A DNA stretch of 64,000 nt, from the NCBI RefSeq assembly GCF_016097555.1, contig NC_054702.1, positions 74,955,629-75,019,628 of the forward strand. The letters run 5' to 3'. Position numbers and translations under genes: made by a program. The DNA comes from Gigantopelta aegis. Taxonomy: Eukaryota; Mollusca; Gastropoda; Neomphalida; Peltospiridae. Positions 23,889 through 35,437 of this stretch are shown piece by piece. A model generated the notes under the pieces. It was not told the DNA's origin and searched no databases. It saw nothing but the letters and a program-made list of their open reading frames with translations. Each line of letters starts with the position of its first letter. Position 1 is the stretch's first letter.

Positions 23889-25280
23889 GCTGCTGATATT
23901 ATAAAAGGAAACAAATAATGCATATTCTAAGAATTTCTGGTTAATTCACCTGGTGCTTTTAACATTTCGAAATAGGCCAATTGGTTGTTGAAACTGTTGT
24001 TTTATTTTTGGCAGCTGAAATGTTCCTGTTTATGACTAATATAATTAATTAAATGGACTACAGTTTCATCCAGACAATGGAAGCGATATGGCAAAATACC
24101 ATGATTAACAAATTGGTTAACAGTGTGATCCGTTACATAGTTAATAATTAGAAATATGATCTGTTACATAGTTAATAATTAGAAATATATTTGATGTGTA
24201 GGAACTCACATTTTAATAATGATATTATAAGCAGAAAAGTTTAATTATAAACGTTTAAACTTGAGAGAGTGGCTAGCAAAAAGATGAACGCTTTATGAGC
24301 TTGTGCAAGTGTTATTAAATATAAACGTAATATTGTATACTTACCTCCCATTACCTGTTTGTATTTTTCATATTTAAGTCATTGTGTTGAAATAAACATT
24401 CTAAGCAATGTTGGGTATTATTACATTTATTTATTTATATCTCTATCTCGTGTTTTATTGTAATAAACCTTTTCACTGATATTGTATACCATGTTGTATA
24501 GTGTATACGCTTTGGACTGGCTAGGTTTAGTACTCTGCCGTAACACCTTTTAAATTTATTTTCGTACTTACATACTAGTATATACAGACAGACAGACAGA
24601 CAGTTTATAACAGTCTAACCACGTTATAACAGATTAAATATGCAGCATTTACATACAATCAATATAAATACTAAAATTGTAACAAGCCACTCTATACTGA
24701 GTTATGACAGACTATTCGATAAAAAACCCAGAGTACAATTAAAATTGCAATTGTAGCACAAATAAAACAATAGGCTATATACATTTTAATATTAAACATG
24801 AATCGTCTACCTGCTAAGATACATATATCGGAACAGAACAAGATAAACATACATTATGTATGTCGGTGCAGTTATCATAAATGTTAATGTTTCAAGATTA
24901 CATCAGCATTTAATGGGTCCTGCTTTATAAATATCTTTTTAAAAAAACCCACATATCTAATTTATTGCCCCAGACCCTCGTTCTTTCGTGTGGCTGTATT
25001 AATGCCTTTCTCCAATGTTGACATTTCACCCAGGTCTTTCTCCTCCTCTTTCTTAACAACACATTTTATTACACTTGCTCTTGCGTTATTTGGGATGGAC
25101 TTTCTTAATCTGAGAAAGAAACACGTGGCTGTATTAGGTATAGCATCATCAATAAAAGAAAATCCGCAGATATCTGCTCCATAGTGTTGTAGAGCTTAAT
25201 ATATGGATTGTATGGTATTGCATTCCTTCAAGACATTTATATTTTGAAATTAAAAGACCAAGTGCTCTGCTGGCGGAATA
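23889..25280. other. Intergenic AT-rich stretch
   Basis: Downstream of GMC copy A. The conserved remnant of the ancestral C-terminus (encoding AADIIKGNK) runs on to 23921. AATAAA occurs near 24391. A 27-base direct duplication (ATCYGTTACATAGTTAATAA type) is at about 24129-24185. No exon is recognised. Confidence 0.5.
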
Positions 25281-25614
25281 AGGAAGGAAGGAAGGAAATG
25301 TTTTATTTAACGACACACTCAACACATTGTATTTACGGTTATATGGCGTCGGGCATATGGTTAAGGACCACACAGATATTGAGATAGGAAACCCGCTGTC
25401 GCCACTTCATGGGCTACTTTTTTTGATTAGCAGCATGGGATCTTTTATATGCATCATTCCACAGACAGGATAACACATACCACGGACTTTGATATACCAG
25501 TCGTGGTGCATTGGCTGGAGCGAGAAATAACCCAATGGGCCCACTAACGGGGATCAACCCCAAACCCACCGCGCATCAAGCGAACGCTTTACCACTGGGC
25601 TACGTCCCGCCCCC
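25281..25614 (-). repeat. SINE, head type a, tail type 2, inverted
   Basis: Plus strand: GGAAATGTTTTATTTAACGA, GGTTAAGGACCACACAGATA, CCGCTGTCGCCACTTCATGG, ACCACTGGGCTACGTCCCGC. It is near full length, 330 bases. Confidence 0.9.
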
Positions 25615-25942
25615 TGGCGCAATGGGCTATAGACTTAGCTCACACGGCTGTAGTTTAAATGATCACTTAACATGCAAAATTACTGACCGTCTTTACAACT
25701 GATGGATTCCGGATGTGTATCATATCAGAAGTTTTAAGATTGACGGTTCATCTTGTGTGTACAACACCAGGTAATCAGACAGACATTCATGATACCACGA
25801 TTCTGTTAAAAGTATAAGGTCATCAGCGTAAGCCAATATACTAACAGCAAAATCATCAATTCGAAACATACATCAAGTTCAGAAATTGCAACAACTGAGT
25901 AAACAAAGAAGAGGTTAAATAAATAAATAAGGCAGATAGTTG

Positions 25943-26237
25943 AACGTTTGTTTTGTTTAACGACACCACTAGAACACATTGATTTATTAATCATCGGCTA
26001 TTGGATGTCAAACATTTGGTAATTTTGACATATAGTCCTAAAGAGGAAACCCGCTACCTTTTTCTATTAGCAGCAAGGGATCTTTTATATGCACCATCCC
26101 ATAGACAGGCCTTTGATATACCAGTCGTGGTGCACTGGCTGGAACGAGAAATAGCCTAATGGGCCCACCGACGAGGATCAATCCTAGACCGACCGCGCAC
26201 CAAGCGAACGCTTTACCACTGGGCTACGTCCCGCCCC
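25943..26237 (-). repeat. SINE, head type a, tail type 1, inverted
   Basis: Plus strand: TGTTTTGTTTAACGACACCA, AATCATCGGCTATTGGATGT, ACCACTGGGCTACGTCCCGC. It is near full length. Together with 25281-25614 it shows one head joined to two different tails. Confidence 0.9.
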
Positions 26238-26385
26238 AAGGCAGATAGCAAACATCCCAAGTAATATTCATTCACGCTGTTCTAAGCACACCCTCGGCTA
26301 TCTGGATTGATGAAACCAATTAGAAGGACATGATATCGCAGTTTGTTAATATTAGAGTATATAATACATAATATTCATTGTTCAG

Positions 26386-26630
26386 TTATAGGGCTCGCCT
26401 GAGGTGCTTGCGTCGCAGGGTCGAATCACTTCTGTGGATCCATTCAACTGATTGGGTTTTTTCTCGTTCCAACCAGTGCACTACAACTGGTCAAAGGCCG
26501 TGGTATGTGTTTTCCTGTCTGCGGGTTTCCTCCGATGACTAAGTGTCATACTTACCAAATGTATGACATCCAATAGCCGATGATTAGTCAATGTGCTCTA
26601 GTGGTCAGACAAACTTTAACTTTATTCAAT
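26386..26630 (+). repeat. SINE, head type b, tail type 1, 5'-truncated
   Basis: Starts at CTCGCCTGAGGTGCTTGCGT, then GTCGAATCAC, CAACCAGTGCACTACAACTG and GCCGATGATTAGTCAATGTG. Confidence 0.85.
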
Positions 26631-27940
26631 TACGAACAATAACTCGAATAAGTCTCAGTTTAGTTAGTTGGGTTAGGTTACTCCCCTTGAACTACTTTTC
26701 AAAATGCTTACTGTCTTGTGTAGTATCTTTTTATTACTTTTGTTAACTGAATGTCATTTCCGTAGGATGGGGTGAGGTTTTATGAAGAAACGCTCTGTCT
26801 TTATTAACATCATATACATTTGTTCCAATTTAAGGTTTGAGATGCGCATGGTCACCACTTGAACTGCACCCAAATGCGAAAACAAAATAATCATATATAT
26901 ATATATATACACTAGTATTTTGAGGGATCCAAAATGAGCCTACATAAAGCGGTCGAAACCAATCTTTTTATTGCTCCGATCGATAAAATCACAGAATTCC
27001 TTATTTTCAAGGCCCATCCTAAGGACACGAATGTCTGGCGGACTGCTAAAGGTTTTGGCACCTGTTGATTACTTGCAGCTCTAAATTTGCTCGTGTCTGA
27101 AAACCTGTAAAGGTCTGTATATAATAATTATAGTTTGCAGTGAGGCGTGAAACGGTAGCATAACAGAAATTGTTGTACAATAGTTATTTACAGTGACAAG
27201 ATTAAACAAATATAATTCAAAATAGCTATATATACATTTTAAAAATGACATTCAAATATAGCAGAGATATTTTTTATAAGTCAGTACTTTTAAAAGTATC
27301 AAATGATATTGAAGATGTTTATCTATGGTTTATTGAATTTACTTGTAATTTTGGAAATTAATTTTGATATTTTACGGAGGGTGCTTATGCTATTACAATT
27401 AAACACTTCTTTAAATTTAAGTGTGCTAGGTTATTTTTTATAATAATATGGCTGTTCACGAGGAAGCCAGCCTATGGAACAAATGAACGAACACGTCAAT
27501 GGAGATGATGGCGTCATTGAATCCCGATAATCCCTCCATTTTGGTTAATTGGATAACATCAGTGCCCCAGTTTGATAAAAGCGTTTAGACTTAGTTTATT
27601 GCTAGATGATAGCAAGCTTTCAAATGTCTGGTTTAGTGCTGCATAGAAAGTAACTGAAATGTAATTTCCCAAAACTGTAGATATTGCTATATAACTGACA
27701 ACTAAACATCTTGACGCACATCCGGCATGTAACCAACACACGTCAATTTCTTATATTGATGTCAGTCTTAAGCTGAATGTTTTGTTGCTGTTTGAAAAGT
27801 ACACGTAATAGTTGCTCAAGAATTAATTACTCTTAATTCCCAGTTAAATATATTTAATATTAAAAAAGACCGATAGCCTAATTTATGGAATCCAGTAAGG
27901 GCTATCCATAAACATAGGCGTATGGGCTTCCATTTTTTGT
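26631..27940. other. Intergenic AT-rich stretch
   Basis: A short (TA)n at about 26894-26909. No exon or repeat family is recognised. Confidence 0.45.
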
Positions 27941-27959
27941 AAGGGAGCAGGCTGACGTG

Positions 27960-28180
27960 TGCCCGAATTAAACGAAAATGCCCGAATCTGGATAACAACA
28001 TTTATTCGTATTAGCAAACGAACCACTAAACCTTTTTACATTAATTACAACTAATAGTGTGGGCAGAATGATGGAAATAAATGGTGAAAATATTTCAGGC
28101 CAGCTCATTTTAGTTGAATATTTCTATCGTGTTTGCCCGAATTTGAGGATTTGCTCCAGCACTGGGTGTGTGTCTCCCAC
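27960..28180. repeat. Dispersed repeat R2, copy 1
   Basis: Shares CGAATCTGGATAACAACATT, AGAATGATGGAAATAAATGG, ATTTCAGGCCAGCTCATTTT and TTGCCCGAATTTGAGGATTT with 36743-36960. Family unknown. Confidence 0.75.
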
Positions 28181-28589
28181 CTCCGCCTCCCTGTCTCGTA
28201 CTATCGTGTCCACAAACAGTCTCATATTCATTACTGCCTCATAGTATGTTAAGAAGTCAACTTACCATTTTGTAAAATCAACTTAAAAGATCTTGCAAAT
28301 TACTATTGCGATCTTGAAAATTCAACTTAGCAATTTTCAAATTCTAAATGCAATTTATGAAATAAGTTGAACATTTAAATTAAAATCTTGAAAAGCCAAT
28401 TTGACAAGATCTTCCATATTTGTGCAGTAATTAATCCCAAATAATCTTTGCCTATATACTGGATGTTGTTGTAAGTGTCCAAATATTTTCGGAACATTTT
28501 AATAGCTAAAGTTTTATCTAGCCGTATCCTTAGAACATATTCGATCTAAACTTTGAAGGGCATATAAAATCCAGTATTTAACATATGAA

Positions 28590-28916
28590 AAATTAAAGTT
28601 TGTTTTGTTTAACGACACCACTAGAGCACATTGATAAATTAATCATCGGCTATTTGATGTCAAACATTTGGTAATTCTGACACGTGGTCATCAGAGGAAA
28701 CTCGCTACATTTTTCCTAATGCAGAAAGGGATCTTTTACATGCACTTTCCCACAGACAGGAAAGCACATACCACGATCTTTGACTAGTTGTGGTGCACTG
28801 GTTAGAACTAGAAAACCCCCCAATGAGTTGAATGGGTCCACAGAGGTGGTTCGATCCTGCGATGCAAGCACCTCAAACGAGCACTCAACCGACTGAGCTA
28901 AATCCGGCCCCATAAC
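28590..28916 (-). repeat. SINE, head type b, tail type 1, inverted
   Basis: Plus strand: TGTTTTGTTTAACGACACCA, then AACTCGCTACATTTTTCC and ACTGAGCTAAATCCGGCCCC. It is near full length. Confidence 0.9.
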
Positions 28917-29008
28917 ATGTGAAGGTAACTAATATATTTTATTGAGCGACTGTTTCTAGCTAATATTGTTAACATACATATAAAGCATGTTAGTATACTT
29001 TGTCATAC

Positions 29009-29365
29009 AGGGCGGGGCGTAACCCAGTGTTAAAACGTTTGCTTGATGCGCGGTCGGTTTGGGATCGATCCCCGTCGGTGGGCCTATTTGGCTATTTCTC
29101 TTTCTAGCTAGTGCACCACGACTGAAATATCAAAGGCCGTGGTATGTGCTACCCTATCTGTGGGATAGTGCATATAAAAGATCCCTTGCTACTAATGGAA
29201 AACATGTAGCGGGTATATCAAAGGCCTGTCTATGGGATGGTGCATATAAAAGATCCCTTGCTGCTAATAGAAAAAGGTAGCGGGTTTACTCTCTAAGACT
29301 ATATGTAAAAATTACCAAGTGTTTGACATCCAATAACCGATGATTAATAAACGAATCTTTAACAC
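29009..29365 (+). repeat. SINE, head type a, with internal duplication
   Basis: Head GGGCGGGGCGTAACCCAGTG. The segment TGCATATAAAAGATCCCTTG with its surroundings occurs twice (about 29169-29215 and 29230-29282). The element therefore has a tandem duplication of its body or is two overlapping insertions. Confidence 0.85.
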
Positions 29366-30289
29366 TCTGTCCCTCTGTAGCGTTGTTGAATGGCTATGAG
29401 AATAAAACTCCATGTTATAACACCAGTGTAATACCTCGTGTCATAATTATTACTGCCTGACATCCCAACACATAATGACTTGGCAAGCAACCGAGAAGCT
29501 TGGTACCATCAGAACAGTTTTATGAATGTGACTGAGATAGAGAGCAGTTTAGCAACCAAATAGGCTTAGCAAGGTTTTAAGAAATTGGGGTCCACGTTCC
29601 CCTATGCTTGCAACCAATGCATCTTGAATACCAATAGACCTCTTTCACTTTCCCATTGCGCACGTGCGCGAAGAGTACCGTCCCTTGCCGAATTGGACGG
29701 TATCGAGGCTATATACAAACTGAGGGGCATGATCGACAGTTGTCATGAGTGTCGTGAGTAGCTGTGAATCTGTAACGACTAACGTACATATTTCGTATAA
29801 GATGTTAGAATGGCTGCGAAAAACGGTCTACTAAAGTTTACATCGGAATGCTTTAAGACCAAAAGCAGTGAAACATTAACTTAGACGAAGTCTCTGGAGT
29901 CGCCTTCATACAATAAAATTAACTTTAGTGGAAGGTGTTTGCTACTTTTAACAATTAGAATTATAGTTAAATATTCACGCGGATTTACCAGTGATGTTTA
30001 ATTCTCCACATGTATCGGTATTTAAAATTTCAATTTAATAAAATATGCCTCCCCTAGCTTCCCCCGTAAAAACCTCAACAAAACCCCAGACTCACATAGA
30101 CCTTTATCACAGCTCTATTTTTCCCCTTAACGTTTCATAAAAAAAAATACAGTCGTACAACTACTAATCAATGTTACATGTCTATCCACAAATTATTTAT
30201 TTGTATTTATTTATGTTATTTTATTTATTATTTTATTTTATTTTCACTATCATTTATATCAGATACATACAACTTCACTTTAAATAAAT
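29366..30289. other. Intergenic, no gene recognised
   Basis: AT-rich sequence, with a TTTATTTA-rich run near 30185-30240. No exon recognised. Confidence 0.45.
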
Positions 30290-30650
30290 AGAGAATACTC
30301 CCCGAGTGTCTTGTTATATCATAATTTATCAGCACGAGTTTATAAAAGTATGAAATCCGAGGCTTGCCGAGTGCTGATAAATTATGATGTCACAAGACAC
30401 GAGGAGGGTATTCTTTTTATCATCCATTATTATTCTTTTCATTTGCGACAGTTGTGAATAACGTCAGTAATGTGGGTTGAATATCAGCGGTAGACTGGTT
30501 AACTGGCGTGACGTCACTGATGGTAGGTTTAGCGCTGAAACAAACAGTGACGTAAAAAAACATTGTCTTGTGATTAAAATTTGACCAATCAAGATTATAA
30601 GAAATTATAGTGCCAGCGATATCTCCTACAAAAGCCTTTAATGGATGATA
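30290..30650. mobile_element. Hairpin MITE with long inverted arms
   Basis: Left arm 30290-30337 (GAGAATACTCCCCGAGTGTC... ATAATTTATCAGC) pairs with right arm 30372-30415 (GCTGATAAATTATGATGTCA... AGGAGGGTATTCTTT). Between them lies a small quasi-palindrome, CGAGGCTTGCCGAG. Further right, TATCATCCATTATTATTC (30418) and AATGGATGATAATATC (30639) form a second inverted pair, which suggests the element runs to about 30650. No coding capacity. Confidence 0.7.
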
Positions 30651-31059
30651 ATATCTGATATTTACGAACTTAGCATGACGTCAGAAACCGAGTAAACGCG
30701 GCTTAAAGTTTGACATCACATGTAAACGCAGAAGTAAAAGTTGACATGCTGTTTGCGTTGTTTGTTTCGAAGAATTTAGAAGAGGATATCTTCTTCTTTA
30801 CATGAAGATCAGTTTGAAGTAAACATATATTATTTCTCTATGTACAATAGTGTTTGGTTACTATTTTGTATTTTGTACCTGAGAACATTGGTCGAGATCG
30901 TTAGTGATATCATTAGTACTTTGATACACATTTACAAGCATAGGGCGAAGTCCTATATATCGATATGGTATGCAAGTATCACACGTAGACCCATGTAACC
31001 CGATACGATCCTAATTTGATGTTTGGTCTAACTTATGAATATTGTATATAACTTCAGGC

Positions 31060-31205
<146 letters not shown>

Positions 31206-31260
31206 CGACAGAGACAGAGAGACAGACCCACCCAAACAATGAGATGACGCCGGTTACACT

Positions 31261-31450
31261 AGTAGTATAAGGGCCTATATAGAATCATGACCTACTTTCT
31301 CGTGACCTTGACCTACTTTCCCGTGACCTAGCCACTGCTGGTGACCTACTGGCCCGGCCTCGTCCTACTGACCCGGCCCCGTCTTACCGGCCCCGTCCTA
31401 CTGACCCAACTCTTACCTACTAACCCGGCCTTATCCTACTAATCCGACTA
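31261..31450 (+). repeat. Imperfect short tandem repeats upstream of the BIR part
   Basis: GTGACCTTGACCTACTTTC-like units give way to repeated CTACTGACCCGGCC and CTTACCGGCCCCGTC units of about 16-19 bases. Confidence 0.7.
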
Positions 31451-31462
31451 GCCAGACCCTAG

Positions 31463-31476
31463 AGTATAAAAAAGGT
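31463..31476 (+). promoter_or_regulatory. TATA-box-like site before the BIR part
   Basis: AGAGTATAAAAAAGG lies about 125 bases before the first ATG in the BIR reading frame. The placement fits a TATA promoter; function is inferred. Confidence 0.5.
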
Positions 31477-31579
31477 ATTTTTCTGGGATTTTTCATTCAC
31501 TCGCCGAAAACGACCAGATCTACGTTCGTTTTACTTCATATGATTCTAAAATTTGTGTGTCTTGTTGGCTCTATCTGGA

Positions 31580-32210
31580 ACGAAGAAGATGGCATCGGGA
31601 TATTCGAGCAGTGTTAGTAGCAGCAGCAGTAGTAACGAAGACGACGTCTTGTTCTGCAAATGTTCAGAAAGACATGCAATGAAATGTAAAAGAGTGACTA
31701 CCAAACAAGATGAGAAGAAGAGTACTCATTATGTGGATCAAACGGATGTTACACGCGAAATTGGGGATATAACTGAAAATGGCGAACTCGTGGATGAACC
31801 CACAGATCAGACGGATGCTGGTCGCGAAACAGATCCTGACTATGATGTTTCCTACGATGCTGACGATGAAGACGAATGGACAGATGCAGCTCGTGAGTAC
31901 ACCACACATGCTGACAGTGACTGGTATTCAAGACGTTACTTGTTCTGTCATCATCCCGAAATGAGACATTTCTATGCCCGGATACTGACCTATGCTCAAT
32001 GGCCCATACAATTACACCAAAAACCAAAGGAACTCGCCAAGGCCGGTTTCTACTACACTGGAAACCACGATGCCGTCATGTGCTTCTGATGTGGTCTACG
32101 CGCCTACCGACGGAAGAATATGGACGATTCAGTGATGGAACATTACAGACTTTCTCCAAGATGCCCCCATGTGAAAAATGTGTTCAGACATTAGATGTTT
32201 CAAACACGTG
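31580..32210 (+). pseudogene. BIR (IAP repeat) part of the virus-like fossil
   Basis: A serine-rich start and an acidic Asp/Glu-rich segment precede a BIR-like region. BIR landmarks are the WP pair, LAKAGFYYTGNHDAVMCF and, further on, CGL, EHYRLSP and a following Cys. BIR domains bind zinc and block caspases or mediate ubiquitin signalling; viral copies are known in baculoviruses and molluscan herpesviruses. I treat it as part of the fossil because of its compact intronless context. A captured host IAP piece is the alternative. It is broken. Confidence 0.65.
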
Positions 32211-32729
32211 TGAGACACCTGTATGTTTTTGTAATAACTGTATGTTTTGTCATATATTTTATATACTACAGTTTTGTTGTTTAGTAATACATTTTGTGTT
32301 GTATCTTTTGAATCCGTTATTTATAAATAGCATGACTTTATGACCTATAGCTTAGTTGAGAATTATGTCTCGGTGGGAACGGTATCTCAATGGATTTACT
32401 TTACTTGATATATGTTTTTCCCAATATCCATAGCTAAAGTAGGGTAGTGTGTAAGTGTGTCCCTGCATGTGTCCCTCCAGTCTAAAATGTGCCCTTCTAG
32501 TGTAAATATGTGTTCTTGAGTGTGTCCCTGGGCTGGCTCAGTGGGGTCCTGGGTGGGAAGTTTATATATCAGATGAGAGGGCAAGTTCATTTACGTTTGA
32601 TACTTCTGTGTGACAGACAGACACAAATTCAAATGTTAAAATAGCACTAGAAAGTCACAGGAAGAAGGTATATAAATAAAATAGTTTTGAAAACTCATCA
32701 TTTGAGGTAGAACCTTCAGAGGAGCACCA

Positions 32730-33060
32730 TGTCAGACCAGTACAAGCTGTATGTTCCCGACGTAGACAAATGGACCCGTTTCTACAAGCTGCAGGCACAC
32801 TGCAAACTTCAGCCTCATTTCGAAATTCAACGTGGTGGGAAAAGTCAGATCGATGTCTAGAACTCTACGATCCCACGTGGAAAAAAGAAAAAGAGGGACA
32901 GAACAAGCCCCCGGCACCCAAAATCGTCATGGTCTCCCCCACACAATAGGTGGTAGAGCAAGCCAAGGCCGAGCAGAAACGGAAACGAGAACAGAGTGAC
33001 GTGGAACAGGAACGACGAGAGCAGACTGGAATGAGTAAAAAACGGCACACGCATTTCTGA
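32730..33060 (+). pseudogene. Small basic protein part of the virus-like fossil
   Basis: It starts at ATG 32730 with MSDQYKLYVPDVDKWTRFYK and continues with Lys/Arg/Glu-rich coding-like sequence. I do not recognise a domain. Its position just before the ATPase in a compact cassette suggests a core-like or accessory viral protein, but that is inference. It is broken. Confidence 0.45.
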
Positions 33061-33061
33061 G

Positions 33062-33078
33062 AAGACTATAAAAGAGGG
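33062..33078 (+). promoter_or_regulatory. TATA-box-like site before the ATPase part
   Basis: GACTATAAAAGAGGGC lies about 65 bases before ATG 33132 of the zinc-finger-like start. Spacing and match to TATAAAAG are good for a compact viral-type promoter. Confidence 0.55.
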
Positions 33079-33129
33079 CATGGCAGTTTCAACATTGCCA
33101 GTTCACGTCAAACATTTCAACAGTCAACA

Positions 33130-33237
33130 TCATGAATCAGTGTCACATTTGCGAAAAAAAAATATGTTTGGACCCACGACCTAACTCGGCACATACGAAA
33201 TAAACATGGACTCTTGGAATCTGAAAATAAGCCTTCC

Positions 33238-33268
<31 letters not shown>

Positions 33269-34010
33269 CCCTAAGATTGTTACATCCGTTCACCATGATC
33301 GTGTCGGGACCCACGTCGTGTGGAAAGACCTTTTTGTTGTACAAACTGCTAAGGGATGGTAAGATCTTCCCATCGCCTCAACGCATCATTTGGCTCTACA
33401 AACGATGGCAACCCCTCTATGATACGATCAAAATGGTTGTCGAGTGAAATTTGTTCAAGGCATACCTGAGAATTTGGAAAAGGATCGTTATTTGGATCTC
33501 AGAGTCAGAAATCTCATCGTGTTAGACGACCTGATGTCTACAGCTGGAAAAGACCCTCGCATCACCGACCTGTTCACGGAACGAAGTCACCACAGAAACC
33601 TCTCTGTGATTGCCATCAACCAGAACCCCTATAGCAGCAAGGACCCGACACAAAGAAGAAACTATCATTACTTGGCACTGTTCAACAACCCCATCGACAA
33701 GCAACAAGTCCTAACCTTGACTCATTTGATGCAACGGTTTGAGGAAGCTACCCACAGGCCCTACGGACATCTCTTGGTGGACTTGAAACTGACCACGCCC
33801 GAACATTGGCGCCTTCGACCTAATGGTTTAGAGACGGGGCTGAACGTAACGGCGAATGTCTCAGAAGACCTGCAACCATCTTCGAAGACGTGCAACCATC
33901 TTCGAAGAAAGAGCTCTACGTGCAAATCATGCAAAGAAACGCATTCAAGAGAAAACTACCAGGCATACCCGCCTACGAAAGTGACGACGAAGAAGAAGAA
34001 GATGACGTAG
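33130..34010 (+). pseudogene. A32/FtsK-HerA-like packaging ATPase part of the virus-like fossil
   Basis: A zinc-finger-like start (CHIC, then H...H residues) and a CAG-repeat-encoded Gln run precede PFTMIVSGPTSCGKTFLLYK, a P-loop of Walker A type. Further on, VRNLIVLDDLM is a Walker B block and LSVIAINQNPYSSKDP the following sensor-like block with the conserved N. The ATPase family packages DNA into viral capsids in poxviruses, Polintons and adintoviruses. Very similar ATPases occur widely in marine invertebrate genomes as I recall. Broken, few interruptions. Confidence 0.72.
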
Positions 34011-34530
34011 TGCCCTATTTGAAAAAAAGTCAAGAGGATGCAGTCTTGTGATACGTGTGGCCTGGTTTTTAAAGACGGGAGAGACTTGCAGCGACATCTG
34101 CGATTTAAAACGTGCGAGAAGGGAAATGAAAAAGAAGAAGAGCTGTCGCCCGACCTGGAAAACGAAGGCATTCGTCTCATGGTGGAATGTGAATTCGACA
34201 TCAATCATGACTATATCGAAAGCAAGAGAAAACGCTACAAAGAAAAAAACATGTTCCAAGATGCCATCGAAAGAAACATTAAGACTTTACAATGGAAGTT
34301 ATTTGAAGACACGTACTCTAGGCTTTCTGACCTATATGCATTACTTTGACAAAGGCCCCAACACGAGGAAACTTCTACAGTGTGTGAATCCTAACCGTGA
34401 TGCAGACCACAGATTCGTTCTAAATTAAATCAGTATCGTTCCTGGATCAGCGAATATTTGGACGAAGTAGACGACGACGATACCGATAATGATGATACTG
34501 ACGACGAGGACGAAGATGAAGAGAAATGAA
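34010..34530 (+). pseudogene. C2H2-finger and acidic-tail part of the virus-like fossil
   Basis: A finger of C-x2-C...H-x4-type spacing (SCDTCGLVFKDGRDLQRHLR) is followed by a charged helical region and, at about 34455-34530, a very acidic coding-like tract rich in Asp and Glu. The function is unknown. It looks like a companion gene of the ATPase. Broken. Confidence 0.5.
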
Positions 34531-34755
34531 CACTCATATTATTCACATGTCGTCCTTAAGGCCTCTGGATGTAACCCAATGTGTGCCCATTGCATGTGTA
34601 GTAGTCTCTAGGAAGACCAGCGATTGTACTTTAGAAATTAAAAAAAATTAAACCAAACCATTGCGTTTGTTTTTTGTGTTTTTTTACTCTATGACTAGAT
34701 TTGTGATTGGATATTTCTACCGCTACTTTATAGTAGCAAGAGCTGTGTGTACAAG

Positions 34756-34803
34756 ACAGAACATACCACGACCTTTGATATACCAGACATAATACACTGG
34801 TTG
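34756..34803 (-). repeat. SINE body fragment, inverted
   Basis: GACAGAACATACCACGACCT and TTTGATATACCAGACATAAT match the shared SINE body. It marks the right flank of the virus-like fossil. Confidence 0.65.
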
Positions 34804-34922
34804 TCTATAAAGGCTTGTACTCTAGGGAAATACAGTTAAAATGCAGTTAAAAGATCATAGGTTAGGTTGGAGCGTTGAGTTGCAGTCACGCGTTCTTTCT
34901 TCAAAGCAATAGGATGGGGTGT

Positions 34923-34923
<1 letters not shown>

Positions 34924-34976
<53 letters not shown>
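34924..34976. repeat. (CA)n microsatellite
   Basis: About 26 CA units followed by TTCCTTTCTT-type imperfect repeats to 35075. Confidence 0.95.
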
Positions 34977-34977
<1 letters not shown>

Positions 34978-35137
34978 TCCTTTCTTCCCTTAACAAACAT
35001 TCCTTTCTTCTCCTTAACACATATGCCTTTCTTCTTGACAAACATTCCTCTCTTCGAGAAAAATATGTCTTTCTTTCCCTATGACTAAAACAAAATACTA
35101 AAAATAAATATTTGTATTCAATTAATCTTTATTTTAC

Positions 35138-35437
35138 AAGGAAGGAAATGTTTTATTTACTCAATATATTTTATTTTACGGTTATACGGACATATGGTTA
35201 AGGACCACACACACAGATATTGATTGAGGAAACCCGCTGTCGCCACTTCATGGGCTACTTGATTAGCAGCAATGGATCCTACACTTTCCCATAGGCAGGA
35301 TAGTAATACCACGGCCGTTGTCCAGTTGTGGAGCACTGGTTGGATATAGCCCAATGGGTCCACCGACGGGGATCGATCCCAAACCGACCACGCATCAAGC
35401 GAACGCATTACCACTGGGCCACGTCCCAACCCCTGTG
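35138..35437 (-). repeat. SINE, head type a, tail type 2, inverted
   Basis: Plus strand: GGAAGGAAATGTTTTATTTA, GGTTAAGGACCACACACACA, CTGTCGCCACTTCATGGGCT, ACCACTGGGCCACGTCCCAA. Confidence 0.88.

Larger units (their letters stand above)
31260..34600 (+). mobile_element. Polinton/adintovirus-like fossil fragment (BIR, basic protein, packaging ATPase, zinc-finger parts)
   Basis: A compact run of short coding parts on one strand without introns, unlike the host genes around it. In order: a BIR (IAP-type) part at about 31580-32210; a small lysine/arginine-rich part at about 32730-33060; a zinc-finger-like start and an A32/FtsK-HerA-type packaging ATPase at about 33130-34010; and a C2H2-finger part with an acidic end at about 34010-34530. 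TATA-like boxes precede several parts. No capsid, protease, integrase or DNA polymerase B part and no terminal inverted repeats were seen, so it is a partial element. It is broken, with roughly a handful of interruptions, and the parts are still easy to recognise, suggesting a moderately recent insertion. Assignment to Polintons or adintoviruses rests on the ATPase and gene company, not on a search. Confidence 0.65.
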
